The notes beneath the pieces were generated by a model. It ran no database searches and was not told the origin of the DNA. It saw only the letters and a list, made by a program, of their open reading frames with translations. A program made the translations under genes and the position numbers. This document shows positions 43,213 through 53,212 of a DNA stretch of 64,000 nucleotides, piece after piece. The stretch is from Bacteroidales bacterium (GTDB lineage: Bacteria > Bacteroidota > Bacteroidia > Bacteroidales > Bacteroidaceae). The stretch spans positions 101,882 through 165,881 of the forward strand of contig SUXS01000002.1 of assembly GCA_015060865.1 (NCBI GenBank), written 5' to 3'. Position 1 is the stretch's first letter. Each line of letters starts with the position of its first letter.

Positions 43213-43722
43213 ATGAAAAAGATTATTCTCATTACAATGATGTGTGCATTCACATCAATAGGATATGCTCAGACACACGTCAGGAAAGCCATTGACGATA
43301 TGCTGGCAAAGCATCCCGAGTGGGTCGTCAATCAAGGGAATAGCGAGAACGGCAACACGAACCCTACAAAGGCTGGCTCGAAGACTAACCGCATCTACCA
43401 GCTGTCGATACCCGACACTATGGCTATGGACAAACTTCTGAATGCCTTCGAGGCCGACAAGATGGATAGCTACAGCTACATACGTACCTCTGCCGAATAC
43501 AATCAGGCAACACAGAAGCGGCGCAGAGCCTCCACAGTCACTCTACAGAATGGTGATAGACTGGAAAGCCACTCCACGGAATACAGTTTCGTGTCGCTGG
43601 CCGTCGTAGACCCCGAGCAGCGCAGTTACCGCACCAGCTATATATTGAAATGGTATCCGATAAAGAATGGTAGGACAGTGGCCACGCTATACATTCTTTA
43701 TGGACCTAGACCAAACAAATAA
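43213..43722 (+). CDS. Secreted protein, paralogue of N-terminal part of 43750..44748
   Basis: 169 aa; MKKIILITMMCAFTSIGYAQ; YRTSYILKWYPIKNGRTVATLYILYG. Confidence 0.65.
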   Translation: MKKIILITMMCAFTSIGYAQTHVRKAIDDMLAKHPEWVVNQGNSENGNTNPTKAGSKTNRIYQLSIPDTMAMDKLLNAFEADKMDSYSYIRTSAEYNQATQKRRRASTVTLQNGDRLESHSTEYSFVSLAVVDPEQRSYRTSYILKWYPIKNGRTVATLYILYGPRPNK

Positions 43723-43749
43723 AGACAAACCAATAAAACTAAGTAACCA

Positions 43750-44748
43750 ATGAAAAAGATCGCAACGACTCTGATGATGCTGACTATCATACTATCAGCC
43801 TCTGCACAAAACAACGTAGATGCCCTTATCAGCAAACTGCTGAAAAGTTATCCCAAGGCTCCATCACGTGAGGTTATCGAAAAAGATGTAGAAACGGGAA
43901 AACTCCTTCAGCGTGTCGCTGAATACAGTTTCCGTGACGTCAACCCAAAGAAGTTGGAACCACTCATCAACGCTTTGCGCAATACGCATCAGGACGGATA
44001 TTACAGTTATGCCTGGGTGAGTGCACTGGACGGGAATGACCGTTCGTATGAACTTCGCGTAGCCGACACCGACCCCGACTACCGCACGGTGTATATCCTG
44101 AAGGTCAATGGCAACAATGCCGACCTGCACGTGCTCTACGGCAAGATGTCCTATAGCGAGATGCCTACCAACTTCAGCTACTCACCAGACACCTACTATA
44201 CCTTCTTCAACAAGGGCACAGGCGCCAAGCTGGGAATCTCGTTCGATTATAACAACCATGCCAGTGCTTATCACGAGGCTGCACCCGAAGGAATAGGCCA
44301 CAATAATATAGTCATCACAGGCAATAAGGTGTTCCGATTCAAGTTTGTTCCGACAGTTGTGGTCGACAAGCGCATCACCGAAGTTGTGAGCGAAGATTGC
44401 TTCATCGTCAGTGAAGATAGGTTTGCTCTGGAAGATGGTTCTGACACCTCTGAAGGACAGTGGCTCATATTCCGCTACCTCGACAAGAACAACCCCTATC
44501 AGCAGTGGAAATTTATCGAGAAGGACGGCGCAGTCACCATCGTCAACAAAGCCACAGGCCGCTGCGTAGACCTGGCTGGCGGCGACACCAAGGAAGGAGC
44601 AGCCATATTCAGCTACGACATCAATGATGACGGGCAGACCAACTCAAACCAGAAATGGTACATCGAGGAAGCGGAAGATTATCCCGAGCCTGAGCGTCAG
44701 AACTCTCCTCTGTCGGGAATCAGGCTGAGATTCAATTCTCGTAAGTAA
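43750..44748 (+). CDS. Secreted protein with C-terminal ricin-type beta-trefoil-like domain
   Basis: 332 aa; YRTVYILKVNGNNADLHVLYG; QQWKFIEKDGAVTIVNKATGRCVDLAGGDTKEGAAIF...NQKW. Confidence 0.75.
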   Translation: MKKIATTLMMLTIILSASAQNNVDALISKLLKSYPKAPSREVIEKDVETGKLLQRVAEYSFRDVNPKKLEPLINALRNTHQDGYYSYAWVSALDGNDRSYELRVADTDPDYRTVYILKVNGNNADLHVLYGKMSYSEMPTNFSYSPDTYYTFFNKGTGAKLGISFDYNNHASAYHEAAPEGIGHNNIVITGNKVFRFKFVPTVVVDKRITEVVSEDCFIVSEDRFALEDGSDTSEGQWLIFRYLDKNNPYQQWKFIEKDGAVTIVNKATGRCVDLAGGDTKEGAAIFSYDINDDGQTNSNQKWYIEEAEDYPEPERQNSPLSGIRLRFNSRK

Positions 44749-44890
44749 GAATACTTTGCTGCTAAAGAAATAACATCTTAAGTAATCAAATAAAAACCAA
44801 TAAAGTAATTTAGTTAAAGATAATGGTCAAGACCAATCCATGCCGGGGCTGTGAAGTTCTGGCATGGACATTTAAGAAACATCAGTGTAT

Positions 44891-45031
44891 CCTTCTTTTT
44901 CAACACGAATTCCCGTAAATTTGCCACAAATTATCCATATAGAAATTCGTGTAACAATATAAACAACCAATACAATGAAACCAACCAAACTATTCCTTGC
45001 CCTTACCGTGGCGGTGCTGCTGGGGGCGTGT
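44891..45031 (+). repeat. Leader cassette copy A (UTR + lipoprotein signal peptide)
   Basis: TTTTTCAACACGAATTCCCGTAAATTTGCC...TAACAATATAAACAACCAATACAATGAAACCAACCAAACTATTCCTTGCC...GTGGCGGTGCTGCTGGGGGCGTGT. Confidence 0.9.
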
Positions 45032-46822
45032 ACGAGAGAGGACAAAGTGATTGAATTTCCGTTGGTAGGCGCGTCCAACACTACCAGTATCGTCTTTGAG
45101 AAGGTGGAGCTCACCGATACGGCCACGATGCTCACCGTGCGTGGATTCAGTCGTCCGAACAATTGGATTAGAGTGTCTTCATACACTCATCTTGTTGCAC
45201 AAGGTGGGGAATACAAGCTGCTTGGAAGCAAGGATGTGGAGATAGATGAGTTACTCTATATGCCCGCTGATGGTGACTCATGCTTCACATTGATGTTCGA
45301 GCCTCTGCCTAAGGGATGCACATCGTTTGACTATATCGAGAGCGATGCTGAGAACGACTGGAGGATATATGACATTGACCTGACAGGGAAGCGCGATGCC
45401 AACAAGCCCGAGGGATTGCCTCGAGAGTTACTGCGTGCACCAAAAGCCACGGATGAGATGCCCCAGTATGCCTATGAGTTTGGCGATGTCACTATCAATG
45501 TGCATCTGCTGGGACATAGCGAGAGAATGGCATGCGAGATGGTTCTTCCCATAAATTCATTATTTGAGAGACAAAAGAGTGTGGATGTGAAAATCGACCC
45601 CAAGACAGGAAAAGGGACAGCCACCTTTTATCTATGTGGAACAGGAACTGTCTTTCCCGTGGTAAATGGTCGTGGGCATGAGAATTTCCTTGTGGCACCG
45701 GGCGACAGCATAGACCTGTATGTGAATCTGGCTTGCGTCAATCGGAATCTGAGATATAACTATTTCAACAAGATGGAAATGCCCGCAATAAAGGGATGTT
45801 GGACAAAGGGTAGTCGCTATGATGCATTGAACAACATGCCAGCCGCATCTCTAGACTTTCTGGATACAGTGGACATAGGAAAGCGCCTTCGCTATGACAT
45901 GACTGCCGATGAATACACCGAGCATGTAATACGTCAGTATAAGGAGGAATGCGCCCTCATCGATGCGCAACCCTTCCATGCGTGGTATAAAGAAAAAGTA
46001 AAGGCCAGCTATGCGGCTCCGGGGCTCTTGATGTATCTGCATCAAGACGTTCGTCCTTGGTTAAAGAACGATGAGAACAGCAGTTTCGACATCAGCAAAG
46101 AGCCCATCCTTCCCCGACACTTCAGAAAGACGATGGAACATCTTGATACAAGCAATCCTTATTTTTTGCTTAGCGAGCACGGCAACACACTTGTAAAGAT
46201 TGCGCAAAAATGGGAAGTTGTTAGAGAAGACAAACTCTTGCACGAACTGGCCTTTGCCAGCAATGCAGTCCATGAGGCCTTTAGAGGCTATCTTAGCGAC
46301 GGCACCAGACAGCTATTGCGCCAATTGAGCAATCCCTTCTATGCCGAGATGTGTGAGGACATATGCAACCGAACAAGAGAGGCTATAGCAACAAGCAGCC
46401 ATAATCTGGAGCGAATAGAAGACATCGCCCCCGAAGCTCTAATGCAAGCCTTGATAGCACCGCACAAGGGCAAGGTGGTGCTGATAGACTTTTGGGCGAC
46501 GTGGTGTGGTCCCTGCCGATATCTCATCAACGAGATAGAGCCTTATAAGACTGGCGAACTTGCCAATGATGATCTCGTATGGATATACATTACCGATAGC
46601 AGCTCACCCATCAACACCTATACAGAGATGATTCCCGACATCAAAGGTCTGCACTACCGCATAAGCAATGCACAATGGGATTATCTGACCGAAAAAAAGT
46701 TTGAAATCGATGGCATCCCCTCGTATGTGCTTGTCGACAGGGATGGCAACTACGCCTTGCGCAACGACCTGCGCGACCACAGCAAGATGGTGAGTACGCT
46801 GAAGGAGGAGCTGAAGAAGTAG
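44975..46822 (+). CDS. TlpA-like thioredoxin-domain lipoprotein (WCGPC)
   Basis: 615 aa; lipobox LLGACT; VVLIDFWATWCGPCRYLINE. Confidence 0.9.
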   Translation: MKPTKLFLALTVAVLLGACTREDKVIEFPLVGASNTTSIVFEKVELTDTATMLTVRGFSRPNNWIRVSSYTHLVAQGGEYKLLGSKDVEIDELLYMPADGDSCFTLMFEPLPKGCTSFDYIESDAENDWRIYDIDLTGKRDANKPEGLPRELLRAPKATDEMPQYAYEFGDVTINVHLLGHSERMACEMVLPINSLFERQKSVDVKIDPKTGKGTATFYLCGTGTVFPVVNGRGHENFLVAPGDSIDLYVNLACVNRNLRYNYFNKMEMPAIKGCWTKGSRYDALNNMPAASLDFLDTVDIGKRLRYDMTADEYTEHVIRQYKEECALIDAQPFHAWYKEKVKASYAAPGLLMYLHQDVRPWLKNDENSSFDISKEPILPRHFRKTMEHLDTSNPYFLLSEHGNTLVKIAQKWEVVREDKLLHELAFASNAVHEAFRGYLSDGTRQLLRQLSNPFYAEMCEDICNRTREAIATSSHNLERIEDIAPEALMQALIAPHKGKVVLIDFWATWCGPCRYLINEIEPYKTGELANDDLVWIYITDSSSPINTYTEMIPDIKGLHYRISNAQWDYLTEKKFEIDGIPSYVLVDRDGNYALRNDLRDHSKMVSTLKEELKK

Positions 46823-46865
46823 TAGCAAAGGTTTTCGTGGCTAATTCGTGATTAATTCATGAGCA

Positions 46866-46959
46866 TTGCCTTTAGCCCCTGAGGGCGGCGAACTTCGTTT
46901 CGTGTTCCCTTTATTCAACATAAATTCCCGTAAATTGCCCACAAATTAACCATAAATTA
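46866..46959 (+). repeat. Leader cassette copy B (GC-rich block + UTR half only)
   Basis: TGCCTTTAGCCCCTGAGGGCGGCGAACTTCGTTTCGTG...CATAAATTCCCGTAAATTGCCCACAAATTAACCATAAAT; no signal-peptide half. Confidence 0.85.
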
Positions 46960-47167
46960 AAAAAGAGAATAAACTCAAGCCCTCAATAACTAACAATAAA
47001 AGTTAAACTCCGCGAGTTTGATGCAATATCCTCCATGTCTTGTTGGAAAGTTTACATAAAATGGCTTACTTTGTTATGACACACCACCATGTGGAATAAA
47101 AACAGATGGGGACTGCCATATTTAGGGCATATATATAAAGGAGTAGAAACAAACAACAAATAAAGCA

Positions 47168-49489
47168 ATGAAACACATCACAACCATCATCGCCGCACTG
47201 CTCATTGCCGTTGCGGCACAGGCGCAAAACCGCGTGGTGGACAATCCGCGCATAGAGACAAACAGTACGAACGGGTGCATGGAGATAACCCATGTGGAGG
47301 TGAACAAACGGGAGACGGTGGTGACGGCCACGCTGAGACACTTGCCTAACTATTGGATTCAGTTAGACAGCACGGAGGTGCTGAAGGGACGGCAGACGGG
47401 AAAGAAGTACAAGTTTGTGCGGTGCGAGAACTTCCAGATGAACACGCATGTGTTTATGCCCGAGAGCGGACAGATGGACATAAAACTCTTCTATGAACCC
47501 ATCGACAAGACAGACACGGAGGTTGACTTCAGCGAGGGAAGTTGGAGCATCAAGGGCATATCGCTCGTGCAGCACCCTATGGCACATCTGCTGGGCGAGT
47601 GGGAAAAGGCGGACGAGGCAGGCAACGTGGCGCTCGTCATCAGTCACGACAAGATACTCTACGCCGACGAGATATGGAACTACGACGTGGAACGCAAGGG
47701 CCGACAACTGACGGTAAGCCTCAGCAGTGGAGGCACGGGGCGTCAATTCCTCTTGGAGGAGAAGAAAAACGGCCGCTTGCTCCTCAAGGTCAATTCGAAA
47801 GACAAGGGTTATCTGCTGACTTGCGAGTCTGCACGGCTTACTGAGGCGGCTCTCTACAGTTATAATCCGCAATCCGTCAGTCCGCTTTTCTTTGCCAAGG
47901 GAAAGGCTTTCATCAAAGGGTATATAGCCAACCGTGCCGCCGATGCGGGGAAATACCTGACTATATCCTATCGGGAACAGGTGAGTGGAATAGAGCACAA
48001 GACTGCGGTGGAGGTGAATGCCGACGGCACCTTCCTCGCCACGGTGGAGATTCCCTATCCCTGCTATGTGAGTCTGCAGGGCGACTTCTTTACCAATTTT
48101 TTCTTAGTGCCGGGTGAGACGGCGGTATGCCGCTTCGATGCCGCCCAAATGGCCGGGCCTACCAGAAATCTTACGCCGCAAATCTTGGGCAACAGCCTCT
48201 CGGCACAGGTAAACCGGCACACCTACTCATGTGATGAAGCTCTGCAGAAAAAGGACGGCTTTCAATATAACGACGTGGGGCAACTGACCTCGATAGAGAA
48301 CGCGCTGAAGTTCCGCGATATTGAGTTGAAACGCTTGGAGCGTCTGTTGACAGAGGGCCCCGATAAATTGGCTGCGCTGCCCATCAGCGATAGGGCGAGA
48401 GACATACTCATGACCAATGCCGTGACAGACATCCTGTGCAATACGCTCGATATCGCCATGTACTATAACGACAGCAGATACGAGAAAGTAGATGAATATA
48501 CATATATAGAGAGAGAAGACTTCGTTTCCCCTATCAAAGGTAATTACTACGACTACTTGCTGAAGCACTACGACCTGTTGATGGACAATATGCTGATGCT
48601 CTCCTCCAGCAACACATGGGTACCGTTCAACCGTGCGGCTTTCGGTCCCTTTAGGGTAGAACCTCAGCAAATGGATAACCGTTTTTTTAGCGAAGAGGCA
48701 TTGCCCCTTATGGCGGACAGTACATTGACCGAAGAAGAACGGCAACGGAAAAGAACGCTGAACGAGATTTGTAACCTAAACCTTAGTTTGCTAGACAGCT
48801 ACAATGCCCACGTTTTGGAATATGTTGGCGAAGAGCCGTATGACTCGCTGCCCACACTGCAGTGGCGGTTCAACAGCGCCTTCGACAACATGCAGCGTAT
48901 ACACTCCTTCAACAGCGGTTTCCTGCCGGAGGCATCTATCGTGGGATGTGAACTGCAACGACATACCGATGTGGATGTCATGGGCGAATTTCTCATAGCC
49001 TTGCTCCCTCACCTGAAGAGTCCCATCGTCATCCGCGAAGCGCTGAACGCATGGCGCGCACTCATACGCCAAAACGAAGGTGGAGTAGCGTCTGACGAAT
49101 ATCCCGAAGTTACCCAATTCCTCAGCGACATACGCAAGAAATACGACACACCGCTCATCGTGCTCGACTTCTGGGGTCTCGGCTGCGGACCCTGCCGCGC
49201 CTCTATGACAAGCCAAAGCAAATGGACCGACAACTATGCAGGCAAAGCGACCTTCCTCTACATCTGCAACGAGAAAGATAATCCCGAAGAGCGCGTGCAA
49301 CAGTTCTTTACAGAAAAGGGGATTAAGGGAGAGAGTCTGCGCATCAGCAACGACCTGTGGCTGTTGATGCAGACGCGATTCAACTTCAGCGGCATCCCCT
49401 ACGCAGCACTGATGGGCAAGGACGGCTCTATCGTGGAGGAAAACATCCATGTACATGAATCCCTCCTCGACAAACATCTGGCAGAATAG
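47168..49489 (+). CDS. TlpA-like thioredoxin-domain secreted protein (GCGPC)
   Basis: 773 aa; signal peptide MKHITTIIAALLIAVAAQAQ; LIVLDFWGLGCGPCRASM. Confidence 0.88.
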   Translation: MKHITTIIAALLIAVAAQAQNRVVDNPRIETNSTNGCMEITHVEVNKRETVVTATLRHLPNYWIQLDSTEVLKGRQTGKKYKFVRCENFQMNTHVFMPESGQMDIKLFYEPIDKTDTEVDFSEGSWSIKGISLVQHPMAHLLGEWEKADEAGNVALVISHDKILYADEIWNYDVERKGRQLTVSLSSGGTGRQFLLEEKKNGRLLLKVNSKDKGYLLTCESARLTEAALYSYNPQSVSPLFFAKGKAFIKGYIANRAADAGKYLTISYREQVSGIEHKTAVEVNADGTFLATVEIPYPCYVSLQGDFFTNFFLVPGETAVCRFDAAQMAGPTRNLTPQILGNSLSAQVNRHTYSCDEALQKKDGFQYNDVGQLTSIENALKFRDIELKRLERLLTEGPDKLAALPISDRARDILMTNAVTDILCNTLDIAMYYNDSRYEKVDEYTYIEREDFVSPIKGNYYDYLLKHYDLLMDNMLMLSSSNTWVPFNRAAFGPFRVEPQQMDNRFFSEEALPLMADSTLTEEERQRKRTLNEICNLNLSLLDSYNAHVLEYVGEEPYDSLPTLQWRFNSAFDNMQRIHSFNSGFLPEASIVGCELQRHTDVDVMGEFLIALLPHLKSPIVIREALNAWRALIRQNEGGVASDEYPEVTQFLSDIRKKYDTPLIVLDFWGLGCGPCRASMTSQSKWTDNYAGKATFLYICNEKDNPEERVQQFFTEKGIKGESLRISNDLWLLMQTRFNFSGIPYAALMGKDGSIVEENIHVHESLLDKHLAE

Positions 49490-49556
49490 GGATGGGACAA
49501 GAATTTTGACTTCGTCGAGCTAAACCTTCCCTTAAATTCATGGCCAATTACATGGC

Positions 49557-49743
49557 AATTGCCTTTAGCCCCTGCGGGCGGCGAACTTCGTTTCGTGTTC
49601 CCATCTTTTTCAACATAAATTCCCGTAAATTGCCCACAAATTATCCATAAATAAAAACTGTGTAACAATATAACCAACCAATACGATGAAACAGATTAAA
49701 CTATTCCTTTCCCTTTCCGTGGCGGTGCTGCTGGGGGCGTGTG
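49557..49743 (+). repeat. Leader cassette copy C (full)
   Basis: TTGCCTTTAGCCCCTGCGGGCGGCGAACTTCGTTTCGTG...ATGAAACAGATTAAACTATTCC...GTGGCGGTGCTGCTGGGGGCGTGT. Confidence 0.9.
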
Positions 49744-51215
49744 GAAATAAAGAAAATGCTTATTGGTTAGAATATACAAGTCACGACATCAAGTTGATGG
49801 ATGATGTACAGATTGCCGTAGCTGACTCATTTGTGATTCTCGTATCGGCTTTCTTCGAAGACGGTGTATGTCATACGTATTCTATTGCTGACAATCTGGA
49901 GTTCTGCCATGCATACGGTCGTATAGGAAGCGGTGTTGATGAATTCCGCCAGCCAGTACTTACATTTGCATCGGGCAACACTTTTGGCATTAACGACATC
50001 AACGAGATGTCGCTGAGAGTCATCGGTATTGACTCCGATGGTGCTATGAGTGCAAAGAAAAGACTGAAGGCTACTTACCGAAGAGCGAAACCTGGGGAAG
50101 AGATTATGCCCAAGGACACCCGATATACGCTGTTACCCAATTCCAACCAATACGTATCGTGCCTGTTCAAAGGTGACGGCAGTCTGTTTACATTATCGAA
50201 TAGCCTGTTACAGCCTAGTTGTCGCTTTGGAGATTCGCCAGTGGGTGACTCTCTTACATGGTATGCCATGCGCAATGACCTTAACGGTTATATGGCTGCG
50301 AGTGGTAGGACATTCTTCTATGCCGCCGAGAACTTGCCCTATATGGCAGCATACAGGTTGCAAGGTGACACTATGCAGAAACAGTGGGAATGCTTTTACC
50401 GTACTCCTCATTATAAGATATCCAACGATGCCATACGATACGACAAAGAAAAGGCCACTGGTCCACTGAAGTCATTGGCAGCCGATGAACATTATGTATA
50501 TCTGCTGTATGTAGACACACTCATGAGCCGATACGACGTGAATGACATCACCAAATCCTGTTCGGACAAGGTGTTGGTATTCGACCATAGCGGGGAATAC
50601 GTCTCAACGCTACACCTCAATTGTCACCTGAAAAAGATAGCAGTGGGCAAGAATGGCAAGTTATATGGTATTGCCCGTATGCCTCAGCATGTACTTGTTG
50701 AGTTTGATTTACCTACACAGTTAAGAGGTGGCAAGGGTACTAAACGCAGTGCGGAGAGGAAGTCGGAATTGCAGCAGCAAGCAGGACCACTGGAAATAGG
50801 TGACACCATCCCATACATAGCCTTGTATGATACACTTGGTAATACGCATTATCTACAGGACTTCAAGGGGAAATATCTTCTGCTCGATTTCTGGGGAGCC
50901 CATTGTGGCCCTTGCAAACTCAGTATCCCTGAGTTGAAAACAATTGCCGAGACTATGTCCGACAAGCTGGAAGTGGTTAGCATCAGTATTGATGCAAAAA
51001 GTACATGGAAGCAATCCTCAATCGAACATGGAATTAGCTGGCACAGTCTCAATGACCTCAAGGGACGGGAGTATGATGCCATCAGCACACTATATAATGT
51101 TATGGGATATCCTACGTTTTTCATTGTCTCTCCCGAAGGAGTAATACTGGATAAGATGAAAGGATATGGCGAAGGTGTCGTGACATATTGGCTCAAGATG
51201 AATATGGACTATTAG
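49686..51215 (+). CDS. 6-bladed beta-propeller-like + TlpA thioredoxin-domain lipoprotein (HCGPC)
   Basis: 509 aa; lipobox LLGACG; FCHAYGRIGSGVDEFRQPV; LLLDFWGAHCGPCKLSIPEL. Confidence 0.85.
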   Translation: MKQIKLFLSLSVAVLLGACGNKENAYWLEYTSHDIKLMDDVQIAVADSFVILVSAFFEDGVCHTYSIADNLEFCHAYGRIGSGVDEFRQPVLTFASGNTFGINDINEMSLRVIGIDSDGAMSAKKRLKATYRRAKPGEEIMPKDTRYTLLPNSNQYVSCLFKGDGSLFTLSNSLLQPSCRFGDSPVGDSLTWYAMRNDLNGYMAASGRTFFYAAENLPYMAAYRLQGDTMQKQWECFYRTPHYKISNDAIRYDKEKATGPLKSLAADEHYVYLLYVDTLMSRYDVNDITKSCSDKVLVFDHSGEYVSTLHLNCHLKKIAVGKNGKLYGIARMPQHVLVEFDLPTQLRGGKGTKRSAERKSELQQQAGPLEIGDTIPYIALYDTLGNTHYLQDFKGKYLLLDFWGAHCGPCKLSIPELKTIAETMSDKLEVVSISIDAKSTWKQSSIEHGISWHSLNDLKGREYDAISTLYNVMGYPTFFIVSPEGVILDKMKGYGEGVVTYWLKMNMDY

Positions 51216-51252
51216 TGAAGTGATGAAGCAATCAAAACAATAATTCCTTAAA

Positions 51253-51443
51253 ATTGCCTTTGGTCCCTGCGGGCGGCGAACTCGTTTCGTGGCCATTTGT
51301 GTTTCTTTCTTTTTCAACATAAATTCCCGTAAATTGCCCACAAATTAACCATAAATAAAATTCGTGTAACGACATAAACAACCAATACAATGAAACCAAA
51401 ACTATTCCTTACCCTTGCCGTGGCGGTGCTGCTGGGGGCGTGT
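51253..51443 (+). repeat. Leader cassette copy D (full)
   Basis: TTGCCTTTGGTCCCTGCGGGCGGCGAACTCGTTTCGTG...ATGAAACCAAAACTATTCCTTACCC...GCTGGGGGCGTGT. Confidence 0.9.
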
Positions 51444-52916
51444 GGAAACACTATAACAGCACAAAAAATGGAATATGCCAGTTCTCAAATGGTAGAACTT
51501 CCTCAAAAAGGGCAGTTTGTGCTCAAAGGAAGGATTGAGAATGTCAATCCTGAGAATCCCGGTAAAATCAGTTTGGCAGTGTGTGATGTATGGGAAAACG
51601 AGTTGCATGATATTCTCATCCAATCTGACGGAACATTTACAAAAGTAATTCCCATACGGGAAATTCAAGATGTCTATCTTTATATAGGAGATACATTTAC
51701 CTTGACTGTTTGCGACGATGATACAATCTCTCTGACAATGGACAAGAACCGATGGGAGGAGACGTTGGACATCAGTGGGCACACACTCGAACGTGACCGT
51801 GAACTGAAACTGTCGGTTGAGCTCTATTGGAAACTGAATGCACGCGAACAGGCCTTGAACAATGCAATACGAAAAACATCGAGAGACCTCAAGCTATCTG
51901 TCACAGACTCTACATTGATGAGGCAGTTGGTGGAATACGTTAATGACTATGCACGTATCGTAGAGGAGTGGGAACATACATACGGGTTGCTTCCCCACAA
52001 AGATGCATTTCTGGTCAGGGCTTTCTTCGGGCAACTCTATTTTCTGGCGCGAAATGATGAAGCATTGACGAGCCTACAATACGGATGGAAACTACAGAAT
52101 GCAGTAAAGTCCATTGCCGCAGACAAACCACTCATTCAGACATTACGTCCACAGTGGTTAATACACAATACCTATCGTAAATTCATTGCCAGCTATTGCG
52201 AAGGGGTACAGACACAAGCTGTAATTTCATTCAATGGCAACGTGTCAAGCAACAACGGGAGTTTCATCCTACGTGCCAAAGTGGGCGAACTGGTGATTCC
52301 TGACAAAACAATCCGCGAATACGCATTGGTAGACCATCTGGAAATGCAGATCCGCATGTTGGGCTATGACAATATTCTTCCATACGTCTCCTACCTCGAC
52401 AGTACTGTCACTACACCATGGATTAAAGAGCAGTTGCAAGCCATCAAGCAAGAGAATACCACATGGGCTGAAGGTAAACAGGCTCCAGAATTTGACTTTA
52501 TCGATGAGAACGGAAAGCATTACACACTGACGGATTTCAAAGGGCGTTTCGTCTATCTCGACATTTGGGGAGTCGGTTGTGGTCCTTGTTATAGGGAGTT
52601 CGAGAATATCTCCGCCCTGCATGAAAAATACAAGACACACGAAGGACGTATTGCCTATGTTTATCTCTGTGGCAGCTATTCCAATAAGGAGGCTTGGCTA
52701 CGCACTGCCAAACGATACGGTTTGGCTGGCTATAATCTCGCCTTACCAGAGAACTATAAAGGAGCCTACGATATAGGTGTATTTCCCACTTATATCCTTA
52801 TCGACCCTGATGGTAATGTCATAGAATACAACACCTCCCGTCCTTCAGAACTATTAAAGGAAGACAACAATATATTGGATAGAATACTGAAGACGGAGAA
52901 CGGAACGGATAATTAA
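51390..52916 (+). CDS. TlpA-like thioredoxin-domain lipoprotein with DUF4369-like N-terminus (GCGPC)
   Basis: 508 aa; lipobox LLGACG; VLKGRIENVNPENPGKISLAV; YLDIWGVGCGPCYREFENI. Confidence 0.88.
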   Translation: MKPKLFLTLAVAVLLGACGNTITAQKMEYASSQMVELPQKGQFVLKGRIENVNPENPGKISLAVCDVWENELHDILIQSDGTFTKVIPIREIQDVYLYIGDTFTLTVCDDDTISLTMDKNRWEETLDISGHTLERDRELKLSVELYWKLNAREQALNNAIRKTSRDLKLSVTDSTLMRQLVEYVNDYARIVEEWEHTYGLLPHKDAFLVRAFFGQLYFLARNDEALTSLQYGWKLQNAVKSIAADKPLIQTLRPQWLIHNTYRKFIASYCEGVQTQAVISFNGNVSSNNGSFILRAKVGELVIPDKTIREYALVDHLEMQIRMLGYDNILPYVSYLDSTVTTPWIKEQLQAIKQENTTWAEGKQAPEFDFIDENGKHYTLTDFKGRFVYLDIWGVGCGPCYREFENISALHEKYKTHEGRIAYVYLCGSYSNKEAWLRTAKRYGLAGYNLALPENYKGAYDIGVFPTYILIDPDGNVIEYNTSRPSELLKEDNNILDRILKTENGTDN

Positions 52917-52928
52917 TTCCAGATAAAT

Positions 52929-53102
52929 TGCCTTTGGCCCCTGCGGGCGGCGAACTTCGTTTCGCGTTCCCTTTTTTCAACATAAATTCCCGTAAATTGC
53001 CCATAAATTATCCACAAATAAAATTCGTGTAACGACATAAACAACCAATACAATGAAACCAACCAAACTATTCCTCTTCCTTGCCGTGGCGGTGCTGCTG
53101 GG
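52929..53102 (+). repeat. Leader cassette copy E (full, orphaned: leads into Bro-N gene)
   Basis: Encodes MKPTKLFLFLAVAVLLG then diverges (ITPRNVRKIAES*, 53053-53142). Confidence 0.9.
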
Positions 53103-53212
53103 AATTACGCCGAGAAATGTGCGTAAAATTGCGGAATCATAAAAAACAACTCAGATTCCGCTTGTTTACGCGCAAAATTCAGTATCTTCGCAACATTACT
53201 AATAACCATGGT

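Noticed and set aside
44823-44918. 31-aa Cys-containing ORF MVKTNPCRGCEVLAWTFKKHQCILLFQHEFP
   Set aside because: Spans a CCATGCC...GGCATGG hairpin and runs into the repeated leader UTR; no RBS or signal peptide, likely chance
49399-49677. Minus-strand ORFs reading GNLREFMLKK...RSSPPAGAKGN (also 51090..51341, 52819..53004, 55065..55403)
   Set aside because: They are translations of the GC-rich cassette repeat in antisense; the frames vary between copies (RRPQG.. versus SSPPAG..), so not a conserved protein
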